The position numbers were made by a program, and so were the translations under genes. The notes below the pieces were generated by a model. That model worked only from the letters and a program-made list of their open reading frames with translations, searched no databases and had not been told where the DNA came from. Shown piece by piece: positions 6,816 to 16,257 of a DNA stretch of 33,914 nt. The number at the start of each line of letters is the position of its first letter. The first letter of the stretch is position 1. Source of the stretch: an uncultured Bacteroidales bacterium (GTDB taxonomy: Bacteria; Bacteroidota; Bacteroidia; Bacteroidales; P3); assembly GCA_900316965.1 (NCBI GenBank), contig ONEY01000021.1:1-33914 (forward strand). The letters run 5' to 3'.

Positions 6816-8138
6816 CTATTTGTTTAGGACGTCGGCAATAAGGAATATGCTGCCGGTAACCAGTATCAGGTCGTCTGGTGCCGCCTGGCTTCTGGCGTCG
6901 GCCAGGGCCATATTGACATCCTTGAAGGCTGGTCCCTCAATGCCCATTGCGTTGGCAGCCTTCTGCAGCTCGGCCACAGGCAGCGCCCTCTCGACCGAGG
7001 GTTGGCTGAATCGCCACTCTACTTCGCCCGGCTTTTTCATAGCGCCAAGCTGACTGTTGAGGTAGGCTAGTATCTTGTTGTAGTCTTTGTCGCCCACACA
7101 GCCGTAGATGATGTGCAGACGGTGGTATTCCAATCCTTCAAGGCCCATCATCATGGCGTTGATACCATCATAGTTGTGGGCGGTCTCGCAAATGGTCAAC
7201 GGGTTGTGACCTATTATCTGCCAGCGACCCATAAGGTGGGTGTTGTCGACAACATGGTCCAAACCCCATCGGAAAGCCTCGTCGCCAATAGCAATCTCGC
7301 CACTCTCCCTAAGCTGGTGCACAGCCTCGCACACTGTGGCGATGTTCCACTTTTGATAGGGGCCTATGAGACCCGATGTGTAGCGACCCAAGTCCACGCC
7401 ATCGTGCTCAAGCTGCACCACCATACGCTCTCCGTCGAATTTCCATGTGGGCTCAACTTTCCAATGGCGGTCGGCAAAGGAGATGGCACTTCCCCTCTCT
7501 TGCGCCACACAACGAAAAACAGGCTCTGTCTCCTCCTGAGTCTGTCCTATCACAACGGGCACACCCGGCTTGATGATTCCAGCCTTCTCGACGGCTATCT
7601 TCTCGATGGTGTCGCCCAAGAACTGAGTGTGGTCCAATCCGATATTGGTGATAACGCTGAGGAGCGGGGTGATGACATTGGTGCTGTCGAGCCTTCCTCC
7701 CATGCCAACCTCGATGACAGCGATATCAACCTTCTCGTTACGAAAATAGTCGAATGCCAGACCTACAGTCATCTCGAAAAAGGAGAGCTGCTGACGCTCG
7801 AAAAAAGCCTTGTGGCGGGCAACGAAATCAACCACCGCAGGCTGGGGAATCATATTGCCATTGATGCGGATACGCTCACGGAAATCGACAAGATGAGGCG
7901 AAGTGTAAAGGCCCACCTTGTAGCCAGCCTCCTGAAGTATAGAGGCCAGAAAATGAGACACACTGCCTTTGCCGTTGGTGCCTGCCACATGTATGGAGCG
8001 GAAGCCCCTTTCGGGATGGTCGAGATAATCCATCATCACCTCGGTGTTGACAAGGTCGGCCTTATAGGCAGCCGCCCCCACCCGATGGTAGGCGGGCAAT
8101 GCGTGGAAGAGATATTCTAAAGTTTCGGAATAGTTCAA
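6816..8138 (-). CDS. folC: Bifunctional folylpolyglutamate / dihydrofolate synthase
   Basis: A 440-residue cytoplasmic Mur-ligase-family enzyme that adds L-glutamate to dihydropteroate and to reduced folates using ATP. The P-loop AGTNGKGS (52-59) and the folate-side motif YTSPHLVDFRERI (78-90) are intact. So are EVGMGGRLDSTN (143-154) and GLDHTQFLGDTIEKIAVEKAGI (167-188), which contain magnesium and carbamylated-lysine-region residues. The C-terminal ligase domain carries the typical YGCVGDKD stretch. The length is normal for FolC. It lies 30 bp downstream of the outer-membrane barrel gene. Confidence 0.97.
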   Translation of the reverse strand: MNYSETLEYLFHALPAYHRVGAAAYKADLVNTEVMMDYLDHPERGFRSIHVAGTNGKGSVSHFLASILQEAGYKVGLYTSPHLVDFRERIRINGNMIPQPAVVDFVARHKAFFERQQLSFFEMTVGLAFDYFRNEKVDIAVIEVGMGGRLDSTNVITPLLSVITNIGLDHTQFLGDTIEKIAVEKAGIIKPGVPVVIGQTQEETEPVFRCVAQERGSAISFADRHWKVEPTWKFDGERMVVQLEHDGVDLGRYTSGLIGPYQKWNIATVCEAVHQLRESGEIAIGDEAFRWGLDHVVDNTHLMGRWQIIGHNPLTICETAHNYDGINAMMMGLEGLEYHRLHIIYGCVGDKDYNKILAYLNSQLGAMKKPGEVEWRFSQPSVERALPVAELQKAANAMGIEGPAFKDVNMALADARSQAAPDDLILVTGSIFLIADVLNK

Positions 8139-8168
8139 AATACTGATATTGTGAAAGAATGTTTATTA

Positions 8169-10028
8169 TTATTTGCGAGTGGGAATGGTATAGGTCAAAC
8201 CCAACATAGCGTTGAAACGAGCCGCTGGATAGTTGGCCCACAGATAGTAGCGCTGGAAAGTGAGGTTGTCGAGTTTGGCGAAAAATGAGAGAGCGCGACT
8301 GTAGACATACTCAGCCTCGAACGCCACACCAAAGCGCGCGGGCAGCGTAGTGGTGATGGTAGGCAGATTGGTTACTGGGTTGATGACATAGTCGGCGTCG
8401 CAGCTGGCCAGGAATTGTGTTTGTAGTGTGAACAGCAATTTATCCTTATAGTTTACATGAGTATTGAAGTAGGCTGTGAACGGGCTGTCGTAGAGCAGCG
8501 GAATGTTATCGGGAGCGTTGTAGTAGATGTCGTAGGTGCAACCCAGCGACATGCTCAACATCTCGTCGTTGACAAAAGTGAAGTCGGCACCAAATTGGAG
8601 GATGCTGAGGTCGACATAATAGGGTTGGAAAACGTTGCGCAATGTGTAGCGAGGATCCAATTGGAAATAGATAGCGTTGTCGAGGAAGTGGTTGTCGGCG
8701 GTGACATTGAGCTGCAGTTTCTTGGAGAAATTGATGCGCAGGTGGGCGTAGAGGTTGTTGTCGACAGTTGCCAGCGAGTTGGGCGCAGGAGCCACGTATG
8801 GATTCTGCAGCCTAATAGAGTTCCAGTCGTTGGCGTTGTAGTCGCCTTTGAAACCAGCCGTAAGACTTATAGCATTGTTGGAGAAGGTTTTGGTGACAAC
8901 CAAGTCGGGCAGCAGATTGTGTGCTGTGCTAGCTGTGTCGTCGTAAGCGTTGAATCCGAGGATAAGTCCGGCATGGAACTTGAATCCGTTGAAAAGGAAA
9001 TCGACATAGGGATTGAGCTTGAAAAGGTGGCGACCTATAGCGTATTGGTCGGGCAACGGCAGCAATGTGTCGTAGCCGAGAGGCAAAGCTGCCAGCTCCT
9101 CGACGGCGTCACTCTTCTGCTTGTATGCCTGCCATTGGGTACGAAGGTATGCTACGGCCTTGTATTTGCTGAACATGGGGAAGCCGTAGTGAATAGCTCC
9201 ATCGAGGCTAAAGGAGAGCTGGCTGTTGTCGTGGCGGCTCCAAAAGTCGGCCATCGAAATCGAGGCGTCATAGCCCAGCTTGTTGACATCGGTGTTGAGG
9301 CTTTGGGCTCCCATGTTGAGCGCCAAGTTGTTGTAGGCAAAAGAATAGTCGGAATAGGAGATCTCGTCCCTGGTGAGCGTTTTATGGGCAAAGAGCATAG
9401 AGTCGCTGAAGCCGTAATAGCGGCCATACTCACGGTCGTAGAGCAGATTGGCCGAGAAGAGGTGCTTTTGGTTGAGGATGTATTTGCCAAACAGGTCAAG
9501 CGAGTTGATTGTGTGGCGGTCACGGCCATAGTAGTCGGGCAGCAGCTGCAGCTCGTCTTTCTTGCCAAAAGTAGTGATGTCGGTTTGGTGATAGAGCCGC
9601 GCGCCATAGGAGTAGTTGTCGTGCCGCGTTGAGGTATAGTAAAGGTCAACCAAGGGGTTGAAATCGGCAAAGGAGGCGAAATCGTGGCCCAAGCCAAAGC
9701 GCAGATAGTTGTTGTACAGCTTGGTAGGCGACGCGACCACTTTGGCTGCCTTGAGACCCGAGGTGGCCGTCAAGGTGCTGATGCGGATTGGGGAAATACT
9801 GTAGGTGAAAGAAGGTTGCAGCTCGGCATCGACATTGTCGTTGACAGCTGGCGCCATATTGACCTTCTCTCCCACTCCATCAAGCACCGGATTGTAGTCG
9901 CCTACCACTATCACCGACTCGCTGTATTGCGACTTGGTAGAGTCGGTTTGAGCCATAAGAGATATTGGTTGAATGGCAAATAGAGCCACACAAGCTACAA
10001 AAGATATGATGTTATGCGATGATTTCAT
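8169..10028 (-). CDS. Outer-membrane beta-barrel protein (TonB-receptor-like, no plug)
   Basis: A 619-residue exported protein with a signal peptide ending at about residue 26 (LMAQ). After it come about 70 residues containing VIVVGDYNPVL, then a long series of alternating hydrophobic/aromatic strands typical of an outer-membrane barrel (YNNYLRFGLGHDFASF, YSYGARLYHQTD and others). No plug domain is visible, although general annotation often labels such proteins TonB-dependent receptors. The gene lies 26 bp downstream of the long TPR gene and is probably co-transcribed with it. A shared role in the envelope is likely but the substrate is unknown. Confidence 0.85.
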   Translation of the reverse strand: MKSSHNIISFVACVALFAIQPISLMAQTDSTKSQYSESVIVVGDYNPVLDGVGEKVNMAPAVNDNVDAELQPSFTYSISPIRISTLTATSGLKAAKVVASPTKLYNNYLRFGLGHDFASFADFNPLVDLYYTSTRHDNYSYGARLYHQTDITTFGKKDELQLLPDYYGRDRHTINSLDLFGKYILNQKHLFSANLLYDREYGRYYGFSDSMLFAHKTLTRDEISYSDYSFAYNNLALNMGAQSLNTDVNKLGYDASISMADFWSRHDNSQLSFSLDGAIHYGFPMFSKYKAVAYLRTQWQAYKQKSDAVEELAALPLGYDTLLPLPDQYAIGRHLFKLNPYVDFLFNGFKFHAGLILGFNAYDDTASTAHNLLPDLVVTKTFSNNAISLTAGFKGDYNANDWNSIRLQNPYVAPAPNSLATVDNNLYAHLRINFSKKLQLNVTADNHFLDNAIYFQLDPRYTLRNVFQPYYVDLSILQFGADFTFVNDEMLSMSLGCTYDIYYNAPDNIPLLYDSPFTAYFNTHVNYKDKLLFTLQTQFLASCDADYVINPVTNLPTITTTLPARFGVAFEAEYVYSRALSFFAKLDNLTFQRYYLWANYPAARFNAMLGLTYTIPTRK

Positions 10029-10054
10029 TGTTAAGTAACGTTTATAAAGAACAA

Positions 10055-13000
10055 CTAAAATTCATTTTCGTCCAGCTCCAGTTCAATTGTAGGGCCTTCG
10101 TTGTCGTCGCTTGGTTGCGATGGGCTTTCGGCTGGGGCATTGAGAGTCTCGAGGTGCTGACGGGCATCCATAACAACCTCTTCATCGGCGTCGGTGGTCA
10201 CCTCATAGTTTTCAATGATACTTTGCAGAGTTTGACGGGCCTGCACGTCGTTGCCTCGCTTGTGGAAGATGTCGGCCCAGAGGATGAAACTTTTGGCAAG
10301 CCAGTAGTCGCTGCCCGGATTGTTCACCACTTGTTCGATGATAGCTTCAGAGGCGTTGAGGTCATTTTGGTCATAGCGTATCAAGGCACGGCGGTAGGCA
10401 GCCTCTCCCATATAGTCGCCGTTGGCAGAGTTCATCAAGCCCTCATAGGCATTGAAAGCCTCATCGTAAGAGCCTGCATAGTAGAGAGTGCGGGACATGA
10501 GAATGGTGGCCTCGTCTTTTTGCTCGGATGATGATTTGGGGTCGTTGATGATTTCAAGAGCCGAGAGCTTTACGTTGGTGGCGTCTCTCAAAGCATACCA
10601 GCAGCGCACTATGCCCATGCGAGCCTGCATGCGTGAGGCGTCGGTGGACGAAATAGCAACCAGGGGAACATAGTAATCGAGAGCCTTGCGGTAGTTTCTC
10701 TGAGCATAGATAGTTTTGGCGGCCTGATACAAGCTGTTCTCGGTATAGGGATTGTTGCCACGCTCGGCCACCCACAGGTAATGGGACAAAGCTTTGTCGT
10801 CGTTGCCGGTACGGGTGAAGCTGTCGGCCAGGTAATAGTGGGCTTTGAGGATGAAAAGGCCGTGAGGGAACTTCTGGATATAGTTGTTAAGGCCAGCAAT
10901 GGCGTTGTCATAATTGCCTGCGAAATAGCGGTTTTCGGCAGCCAAATAGAGAGTAGAGTCCTGCTCAACGGCGCTCACTGTGGTCTTGGTAACGCGACCC
11001 ACATAGGAGAAATACTCCTCGACGCGGTCTTGCTCTATATAGATGTTTTTGATAGTAGGCAATGCGTCACGGGCCTCGTCACTACCTGGGAAGCGAGTAA
11101 GCAGTTTGTCGAATGACTGGAGCGCTTTGTCGTTCTGGTCGGTGTTGTAGTACACCAGACCCATGTTGAGCAGCGCCTGAGGCACATAGCTGCTTTGTGA
11201 GTATTTGTTGATGAAATTGTTGTAGTAGAGCAGCGCCATATCGTTGTTGTCGCAGATAAGGTAGGTGTTGGCGATTTCAAACATGGCCTTGGGCGACAGC
11301 GGCGAATTGGTGAAATGCTCGAAGATATAGTTGAGACTGTTCAGTTTGTCGACATTCTTTCCTTGGGCTCCGAAGCAGAGTGCCTTTTGGTAGGTGGCAT
11401 AGTCGGCGTCCTGACCTTTGGCGGCAATAACGCGGTCATAATAGGTTATGGCACCAGCGAAGTTCTTGCGCACATAAAGGCAGTCGCCCATACGGTTGTA
11501 GGTGTCAAGAATCTGCTTTTCGTCGCCATCTTGCTTGCTCACTTGCAAAAACTCGCTGAACTTCTCCTCGGCCAGGTCGTAGCGCTTGCTTCTCATCTGG
11601 ACGTAGCCTGCTGTATAGAGGGCCTGGGGATAGTAGGGTGAGTTTTTGCGGCTCGAGGCTGTGAAGAAGCGATCCAACTGTTTTTTGGCTCTGCCATAGT
11701 TGGCCAGGCGAAACTGAGTTTCGGCCGACAAATATAGTGCATCGGTGGTGATGGCAGGGGTTGCGTTGACCGATACGGCGCTGTCGAAGCATATAGCAGC
11801 CTTCTGCAGGTTGCGCTCGTTGAAGAGGTCTATTCCTCGGTTGACAAGGATACGCTGATAGGCGCGGCGCATAGTGGCGTCCTTAAGGAGTTCCTTCTTG
11901 TTGCGCTCTATCAGCGTCAATGCGTCCTTATAGTTCTTGGTGGTGCAATAGAGCGAAGTCAGTATCTGCTGTATCTCGGCTTTGCGTTTGCTTTTGGGGT
12001 AACGTTGCAGATAGTTCTCAAAGGAGCGAATAGACTCATTGTAGGCGTTGGGATTGAGCTCGCAGCTGAGTTTGGCATAGTTGAAAGCAGCATCTTCCTG
12101 GATGTCCATATTGTGACGCATCTCCGAGGCGCTCTTGAAAGCTGTGCGGGCGTCACTTTTGCGGTCCATCTTTACATAGATGTCTCCCAGCGTATACAAT
12201 GCGTTCTGGGCTATAGAGTCGCTTTGTCCCACATAGGTCGACAGCATTGTTGCCGCCGAGTCGTAGCTGCCCAGCATATAGTAGCAATAGCCTTTGTTGT
12301 AAAGACTTGGCATCACCGTTTTCGAGTTCTCCTTCTTGGCAGCATCGGCATCGGCCATCTGATAATAGTCAAGGGCACGACGATACTGGCCTCTGTTGAA
12401 ATAGACATCACCCACAATACGCTCCACCTCGTCGCGGAGCACCAGGTTGGGGTCGCTCAGCAGGTCGGGGGCCATGCGAAGCACCTCGTCCTCTTTGCCC
12501 AAATGGTATTTTATGTAGAAACGGTAAACGGGGACAAGTTTGCGGAACGCCTTCTCTTTCTCTATCTTGCGGAACTCCTTGTCGGCAGTTTCATACTGCT
12601 TGGAGCTGTAAAGAATGTCGGCATAGTAGTAGGTGGCGGCATTGCGGTAGTAAGATTTGCCGTCGCTCACACGTTTGAAATACTTCTTGGCGTTCTCTTT
12701 GTCGCCCTGCTGGAAATAGCAGTAGCCCGTTTTGTACTCATATTCACTCTTGTGGTTGAACTCAACCTCGTTGGACTCAACCTGCAGATACTCGTGCAGC
12801 GCGGCATTATAGTCACCCTTGTCGAAATAGACGTTGCCCATTGCCATTCGGGCCATATTCATCTTGTCGCTCTCGGGGTACAATCTCATAAACTCGCTTA
12901 TGCGGAACAAGGCGTCGTCGTTGCGGAGTTGCTCAGAACAGACAGCAGCATAGTATGCCGCGTCGGCCTTCTGATTCTCATTGGCGTCAGAACGACGAAG

Positions 13001-13165
13001 GAACTGGTCGAAAATATGCTGAGACACAGCAAATTTCTCCTTTCTGAACAGGTCTTCGGCCTCTTTGTACAACTGGGCGGTCGAGGTCGATTGTGCTCCG
13101 CCCTGTGCCATTGCCCCAGCCATTGCCAGCACCATTATGGCACCTAGTAAGAAGATACGCTTCAT
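10055..13165 (-). CDS. Long tetratricopeptide-repeat periplasmic protein
   Basis: A 1036-residue secreted protein. The signal peptide is about residues 1-20 (MKRIFLLGAIMV..AMAQ). The rest is almost wholly TPR/Sel1-like helical hairpins, recognisable by recurring A-x-x-x-Y/F and G-x-Y-x-x-A patterns such as YFDKGDYNAALHEYLQV and YFAGNYDNAIAGLNNYIQKFP. The acidic tail ends in ELELDENEF. Such proteins scaffold envelope complexes. With the barrel gene directly downstream it probably forms an outer-membrane-associated module. It is the first gene of the minus-strand run; a 206-bp divergent region separates it from mtaD. Confidence 0.93.
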   Translation of the reverse strand: MKRIFLLGAIMVLAMAGAMAQGGAQSTSTAQLYKEAEDLFRKEKFAVSQHIFDQFLRRSDANENQKADAAYYAAVCSEQLRNDDALFRISEFMRLYPESDKMNMARMAMGNVYFDKGDYNAALHEYLQVESNEVEFNHKSEYEYKTGYCYFQQGDKENAKKYFKRVSDGKSYYRNAATYYYADILYSSKQYETADKEFRKIEKEKAFRKLVPVYRFYIKYHLGKEDEVLRMAPDLLSDPNLVLRDEVERIVGDVYFNRGQYRRALDYYQMADADAAKKENSKTVMPSLYNKGYCYYMLGSYDSAATMLSTYVGQSDSIAQNALYTLGDIYVKMDRKSDARTAFKSASEMRHNMDIQEDAAFNYAKLSCELNPNAYNESIRSFENYLQRYPKSKRKAEIQQILTSLYCTTKNYKDALTLIERNKKELLKDATMRRAYQRILVNRGIDLFNERNLQKAAICFDSAVSVNATPAITTDALYLSAETQFRLANYGRAKKQLDRFFTASSRKNSPYYPQALYTAGYVQMRSKRYDLAEEKFSEFLQVSKQDGDEKQILDTYNRMGDCLYVRKNFAGAITYYDRVIAAKGQDADYATYQKALCFGAQGKNVDKLNSLNYIFEHFTNSPLSPKAMFEIANTYLICDNNDMALLYYNNFINKYSQSSYVPQALLNMGLVYYNTDQNDKALQSFDKLLTRFPGSDEARDALPTIKNIYIEQDRVEEYFSYVGRVTKTTVSAVEQDSTLYLAAENRYFAGNYDNAIAGLNNYIQKFPHGLFILKAHYYLADSFTRTGNDDKALSHYLWVAERGNNPYTENSLYQAAKTIYAQRNYRKALDYYVPLVAISSTDASRMQARMGIVRCWYALRDATNVKLSALEIINDPKSSSEQKDEATILMSRTLYYAGSYDEAFNAYEGLMNSANGDYMGEAAYRRALIRYDQNDLNASEAIIEQVVNNPGSDYWLAKSFILWADIFHKRGNDVQARQTLQSIIENYEVTTDADEEVVMDARQHLETLNAPAESPSQPSDDNEGPTIELELDENEF

Positions 13166-13213
13166 ATCGTTGTGCTTTTCTTATTTCGGTATTTTTCGCT
13201 CTTTTTAACGTCA

Positions 13214-13236
13214 ATTGTATTTATTTATTATACAAT
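13214..13236. promoter_or_regulatory. Inverted repeat in divergent intergenic region
   Basis: ATTGTAT (214-220) and ATACAAT (230-236) are exact 7-bp arms around an AT-only 9-bp spacer, between the divergent TPR operon and the deaminase gene. No TAnnTTTG promoter with good spacing was found for either gene here. It may be an operator; a recombination-type core site is possible but not supported by arm similarity to known dif sites. Confidence 0.4.
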
Positions 13237-13371
13237 AAATGAAAAAAAAACTCGTTTTGGATTTTGTTGTTTATTGTCACTCTATTTTTTGTCCATCTCA
13301 CCATCTCTCCTATCGCTACCATCCCTCGATATCAACTGTCAATCAACCCCCTCGATAATCAATCTTTATCC

Positions 13372-14553
13372 ATGACATACACAAATCTTTACATAAACGG
13401 CGTCCTCTCCGACATCTCGGTCGATAATGGCATCATCACCAACATTGTCCCAGCCGCCTCTCCCAACGGTTCTCGTGCTGTGGCTTTGCCAGCTATGGCC
13501 AACATGCACACTCATTCGGCTATGTCTCTGCTCCGTAGTGCCGGCAGTGGCCTTCCTCTCTTCCAATGGCTCAATGATGTCATTTTCCCCGCCGAGGCCA
13601 AACTCACAGCCGACGACATCTATCTTGGCTCTTGTGACGCTTGCGACGAAATGCTCCATACAGGCACTTCGGCCTTCAACGATATGTATTTCTGTATCGA
13701 CAAAACCATCCTCGCCGCTCATCAAGCTGCTATGCAAGGCAACATAGCCCTTTCGGTGACCGACGCCGACTTCAACAATGTCGACAATATGGTGGCTCAG
13801 TATATGAATGCTGTGGAAACTATACAAAAGCTTGACAATCACAGTATCACTACCTCCATATCGCCCCACGCCATATATACTGTCTCTGCCCGCAACCTCA
13901 TCTATCTCGCCGACTTTGCCCGCGAGCACAACACCTTATTCCACATGCACATCTCAGAGACCCTCAAAGAGCGCGAGGATTGTATCAGCCAACACGGGCT
14001 CCCTCCCGTTTTATATCTCGAAAAATTAGGTGTCCTCGACAAAGTGGGCGACCGCTTTATTGGCGCTCACGCTCTTTGGCTGGATGACGACGAAATAAAG
14101 GTGCTTGCCAGCCACAACGCCACCGTTGTCCATTGCCCCAACTCTAACCTCAAACTCGGCTCTGGCCACCATTTCCTCTACACCGAGATGCGCGATGCCG
14201 GCGTCAACATCACTCTTGGCACCGACGGGTGTGCCTCGAGCGACAACCTCGATATGATTGAGGCTATGAACATCATGTCCCTTCTACAGAAAGGGTTCCG
14301 CAACGACCCCTCTATCCTGCCCGCCTCGGAGGTATTTGATGTCGCCACCAAGAATGGTCGCAAGGCTCTGCGTCTACCCGACAACAGCATAGCTGTGGGC
14401 AACATCGCCTGCTTCTTCACCGTCGACCTCAACCAAAGGGTTTTCAAGGGCATCGACCTCGACAATACCAAGCCCAACGACCTACACAATATCTTCCTCA
14501 ATCGTTTAATCTACGCCGCCAACGGCAACTATGTCTCTAACACCATCTGCTAA
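13372..14553 (+). CDS. mtaD: MtaD-like 5'-methylthioadenosine/S-adenosylhomocysteine deaminase (amidohydrolase)
   Basis: A 393-residue cytoplasmic metal-dependent amidohydrolase expected to deaminate methylthioadenosine, S-adenosylhomocysteine or a related aminopurine. Metal and substrate residues are visible: HTH at 46-48, His193 and Glu196 in HMHISET, His233, and Asp285 in GTDGCAS. The segment LPLFQWLNDVIFPAEAKLT is typical of the MtaD/SsnA/chlorohydrolase group. I chose ATG 13372 (MTYTNLYINGVLSD) because the upstream in-frame extension from 13264 reads as a hydrophobic artefact without homology to the family. It is about 30-40 residues shorter than typical. The next gene starts 1 nt after its stop. 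Exact substrate is inferred. Confidence 0.88.
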   Translation: MTYTNLYINGVLSDISVDNGIITNIVPAASPNGSRAVALPAMANMHTHSAMSLLRSAGSGLPLFQWLNDVIFPAEAKLTADDIYLGSCDACDEMLHTGTSAFNDMYFCIDKTILAAHQAAMQGNIALSVTDADFNNVDNMVAQYMNAVETIQKLDNHSITTSISPHAIYTVSARNLIYLADFAREHNTLFHMHISETLKEREDCISQHGLPPVLYLEKLGVLDKVGDRFIGAHALWLDDDEIKVLASHNATVVHCPNSNLKLGSGHHFLYTEMRDAGVNITLGTDGCASSDNLDMIEAMNIMSLLQKGFRNDPSILPASEVFDVATKNGRKALRLPDNSIAVGNIACFFTVDLNQRVFKGIDLDNTKPNDLHNIFLNRLIYAANGNYVSNTIC

Positions 14554-14554
14554 T

Positions 14555-16171
14555 ATGTCCAATCTGAAGTCTCTTTTGGCTCTCTTTCTGTCGCTGTCTC
14601 TCCTCTTCTCTTGCCACAGGAGCAATCCCGCCGACGGCAAAAAGATATTCCGCTACAACGAGGTGGCTGGCATCGCCACTTTGGACCCCGCCTTCGCCAA
14701 AGACCAAGCCCTCATCTGGGCCACAAGCCAATTGTACAACGGATTGATTCGCCTCGACACCAACCTCAACCCTGAACCCTGCATAGCAAAAAGCTGGTCG
14801 GTTAGCAACGACGGCCTTACCTACACTTTCTTGCTCCGCAACGATGTCTACTTCCATCGCAACGCTCTGTTTCTCAACCCCGACTCCACTAGGCGCGTAG
14901 TAGCCTCCGACTTCATCTACTCTTTCAACCGCATTCTCGACCCCAAAGTCGCTTCACCAGGCCTATGGATCTTCGCTCACGTCGACTCCAATGGTTTCCA
15001 GGCTCCTAACGACAGCACCGTCACCATTCGCCTCAAAGAGCCTTTCGCTCCTATGCTCTCGCTTCTGGCTATGCCTTACTGCTCGGTGGTACCACACGAA
15101 GTTGTTGAGCATTTCGGCACCGACTTCCGCAGCCACCCTTGCGGCACGGGACCCTTCCAATTCCAATATTGGAAAGAGGGGGTCAAACTGGTGTTGCGCC
15201 GCAACGACAACTATTTCGAATGCGACTCTGATGGAGCCAGGCTCCCCTTTCTCGATGCCGTAGCCATCACTTTTATTGTCGACAAACAGGCTTCTTTCCT
15301 CGAATTCATCAAAGGCAACCTCGACTTCCTCAACTCTATCGACGCCTCTTACAAAGACGAGATTCTCACTCGCACCGGCCAGCTGAAGCCGAAATACGCC
15401 GCCTCTATCGATATGGTCTCTATCCCTTTCCTCAACACCGAATATCTCGGCTTCAACCTCGACCCCAACGGCAACCCCCTACCCCTCAAGGTCCGTCAAG
15501 CCATCAACTTCGGATTCGATAGGGTTAAGATGATGAAATATCTACGCAACAACATAGGCATACCTGGCACCAAAGGAATGATTCCCTGCGGATTGCCAGG
15601 CTTCGACTCTTCTGCCTCTTACGGCTACAACTACAACCCCGACCGCGCCCGCAAACTGCTGGCCGAAGCTGGCTTCCCCGACGGCAAAGGGCTGCCGACA
15701 ATATCGCTGGCAACAACGGCCAGCTATCTCGACCTCTGCAAATACATTCAGCAGCAACTGGCTCTCATCGGCATCAACATCAACCTCGATGTCAACCCTC
15801 CCGCCGCTCTCCGCGAGCAAATGGCTCATGGCAAATCTGACTGGTTTCGTGGCTCTTGGATTGCCGACTACCCCGACGCCGAGAACTATATGACTCTTTT
15901 CTTCAGCGACAACTTCTCGCCCTCTGGCCCCAACTACACACATTTCTCGTCACCTCAATTCGACAAGCTCTATCGCGCCTCTCTCTCCGAAACCAACGAC
16001 GCCAAACGTATAGCCCTCTACAGAGCCCTCGACTCTCTAGCCACTTCTCAAGCTCCCGTGGTGGTGCTCTACTACGACCAAATACTCCATTTCACCCACA
16101 AAAACATCTCAGGCTTGCGCACCAACGCCATGAATGCTCTGGATTTGAGATTCGTCAAAAAACAACAATAA
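14555..16171 (+). CDS. Extracellular solute-binding lipoprotein, family 5 (OppA/DppA-like)
   Basis: A 538-residue ABC-type substrate-binding protein. Start 14555 gives a clean lipoprotein signal, ending LLFSC (Cys20), one base after the deaminase stop; the alternative start at 14531 would only add eight residues inside the upstream gene. Family 5 hallmarks are present: TLDPAFAKDQALIWATSQLYNGL near the N-terminus, YTFLLRNDVYFH, and a late GSWIADYPDAENYM stretch. It presumably binds peptides, nickel complexes or another ligand outside the membrane. No permease or ATPase genes lie nearby, so it is an orphan component. Its coupling to an MtaD-like enzyme hints at a shared purine or nucleoside-derived substrate, which is inference. 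Confidence 0.9.
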   Translation: MSNLKSLLALFLSLSLLFSCHRSNPADGKKIFRYNEVAGIATLDPAFAKDQALIWATSQLYNGLIRLDTNLNPEPCIAKSWSVSNDGLTYTFLLRNDVYFHRNALFLNPDSTRRVVASDFIYSFNRILDPKVASPGLWIFAHVDSNGFQAPNDSTVTIRLKEPFAPMLSLLAMPYCSVVPHEVVEHFGTDFRSHPCGTGPFQFQYWKEGVKLVLRRNDNYFECDSDGARLPFLDAVAITFIVDKQASFLEFIKGNLDFLNSIDASYKDEILTRTGQLKPKYAASIDMVSIPFLNTEYLGFNLDPNGNPLPLKVRQAINFGFDRVKMMKYLRNNIGIPGTKGMIPCGLPGFDSSASYGYNYNPDRARKLLAEAGFPDGKGLPTISLATTASYLDLCKYIQQQLALIGININLDVNPPAALREQMAHGKSDWFRGSWIADYPDAENYMTLFFSDNFSPSGPNYTHFSSPQFDKLYRASLSETNDAKRIALYRALDSLATSQAPVVVLYYDQILHFTHKNISGLRTNAMNALDLRFVKKQQ

Positions 16172-16192
16172 CGCCAATCTCGTGGTTGGCGT
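16171..16192 (-). terminator. Hairpin, possible terminator of the ClC gene
   Basis: ACGCCAA (16171-16177) pairs with TTGGCGT (16186-16192). Read on the minus strand, the stem is followed by a T-rich stretch (TATTGTTGTTTTTT), so it could end the convergent ClC transcript. It overlaps the last base of the plus-strand gene. A second weaker stem (CCCTTT/AAAGGG, 16229-16251) lies beside it. Confidence 0.4.
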
Positions 16193-16257
16193 CCAAAAAC
16201 GCAAGCCACAAGTTTCTGTTATACAACGCCCTTTGATCCTAGCAAAAAGGGAACCAT

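Noticed and set aside
7113..8120. A 335-codon plus-strand open frame over folC
   Set aside because: folC motifs on the minus strand are complete; the plus-strand frame shows no domain.
8457..9632. A 391-codon plus-strand open frame across the barrel gene
   Set aside because: It is antisense to a clear secreted barrel protein with signal peptide; the Val/Gly/Glu-rich product looks like a shadow of its codon pattern.
12005..13147. A 380-codon plus-strand open frame across the TPR gene
   Set aside because: Antisense shadow; the minus-strand frame has signal peptide and repeated TPR motifs.
13214..13236. dif recombination site
   Set aside because: The arms do not resemble known XerC/XerD half-sites; kept only as a generic inverted repeat.
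13264..13371. An N-terminal extension of the deaminase gene
   Set aside because: The 36 extra residues are hydrophobic and not family-like; ATG 13372 gives the expected amidohydrolase start.
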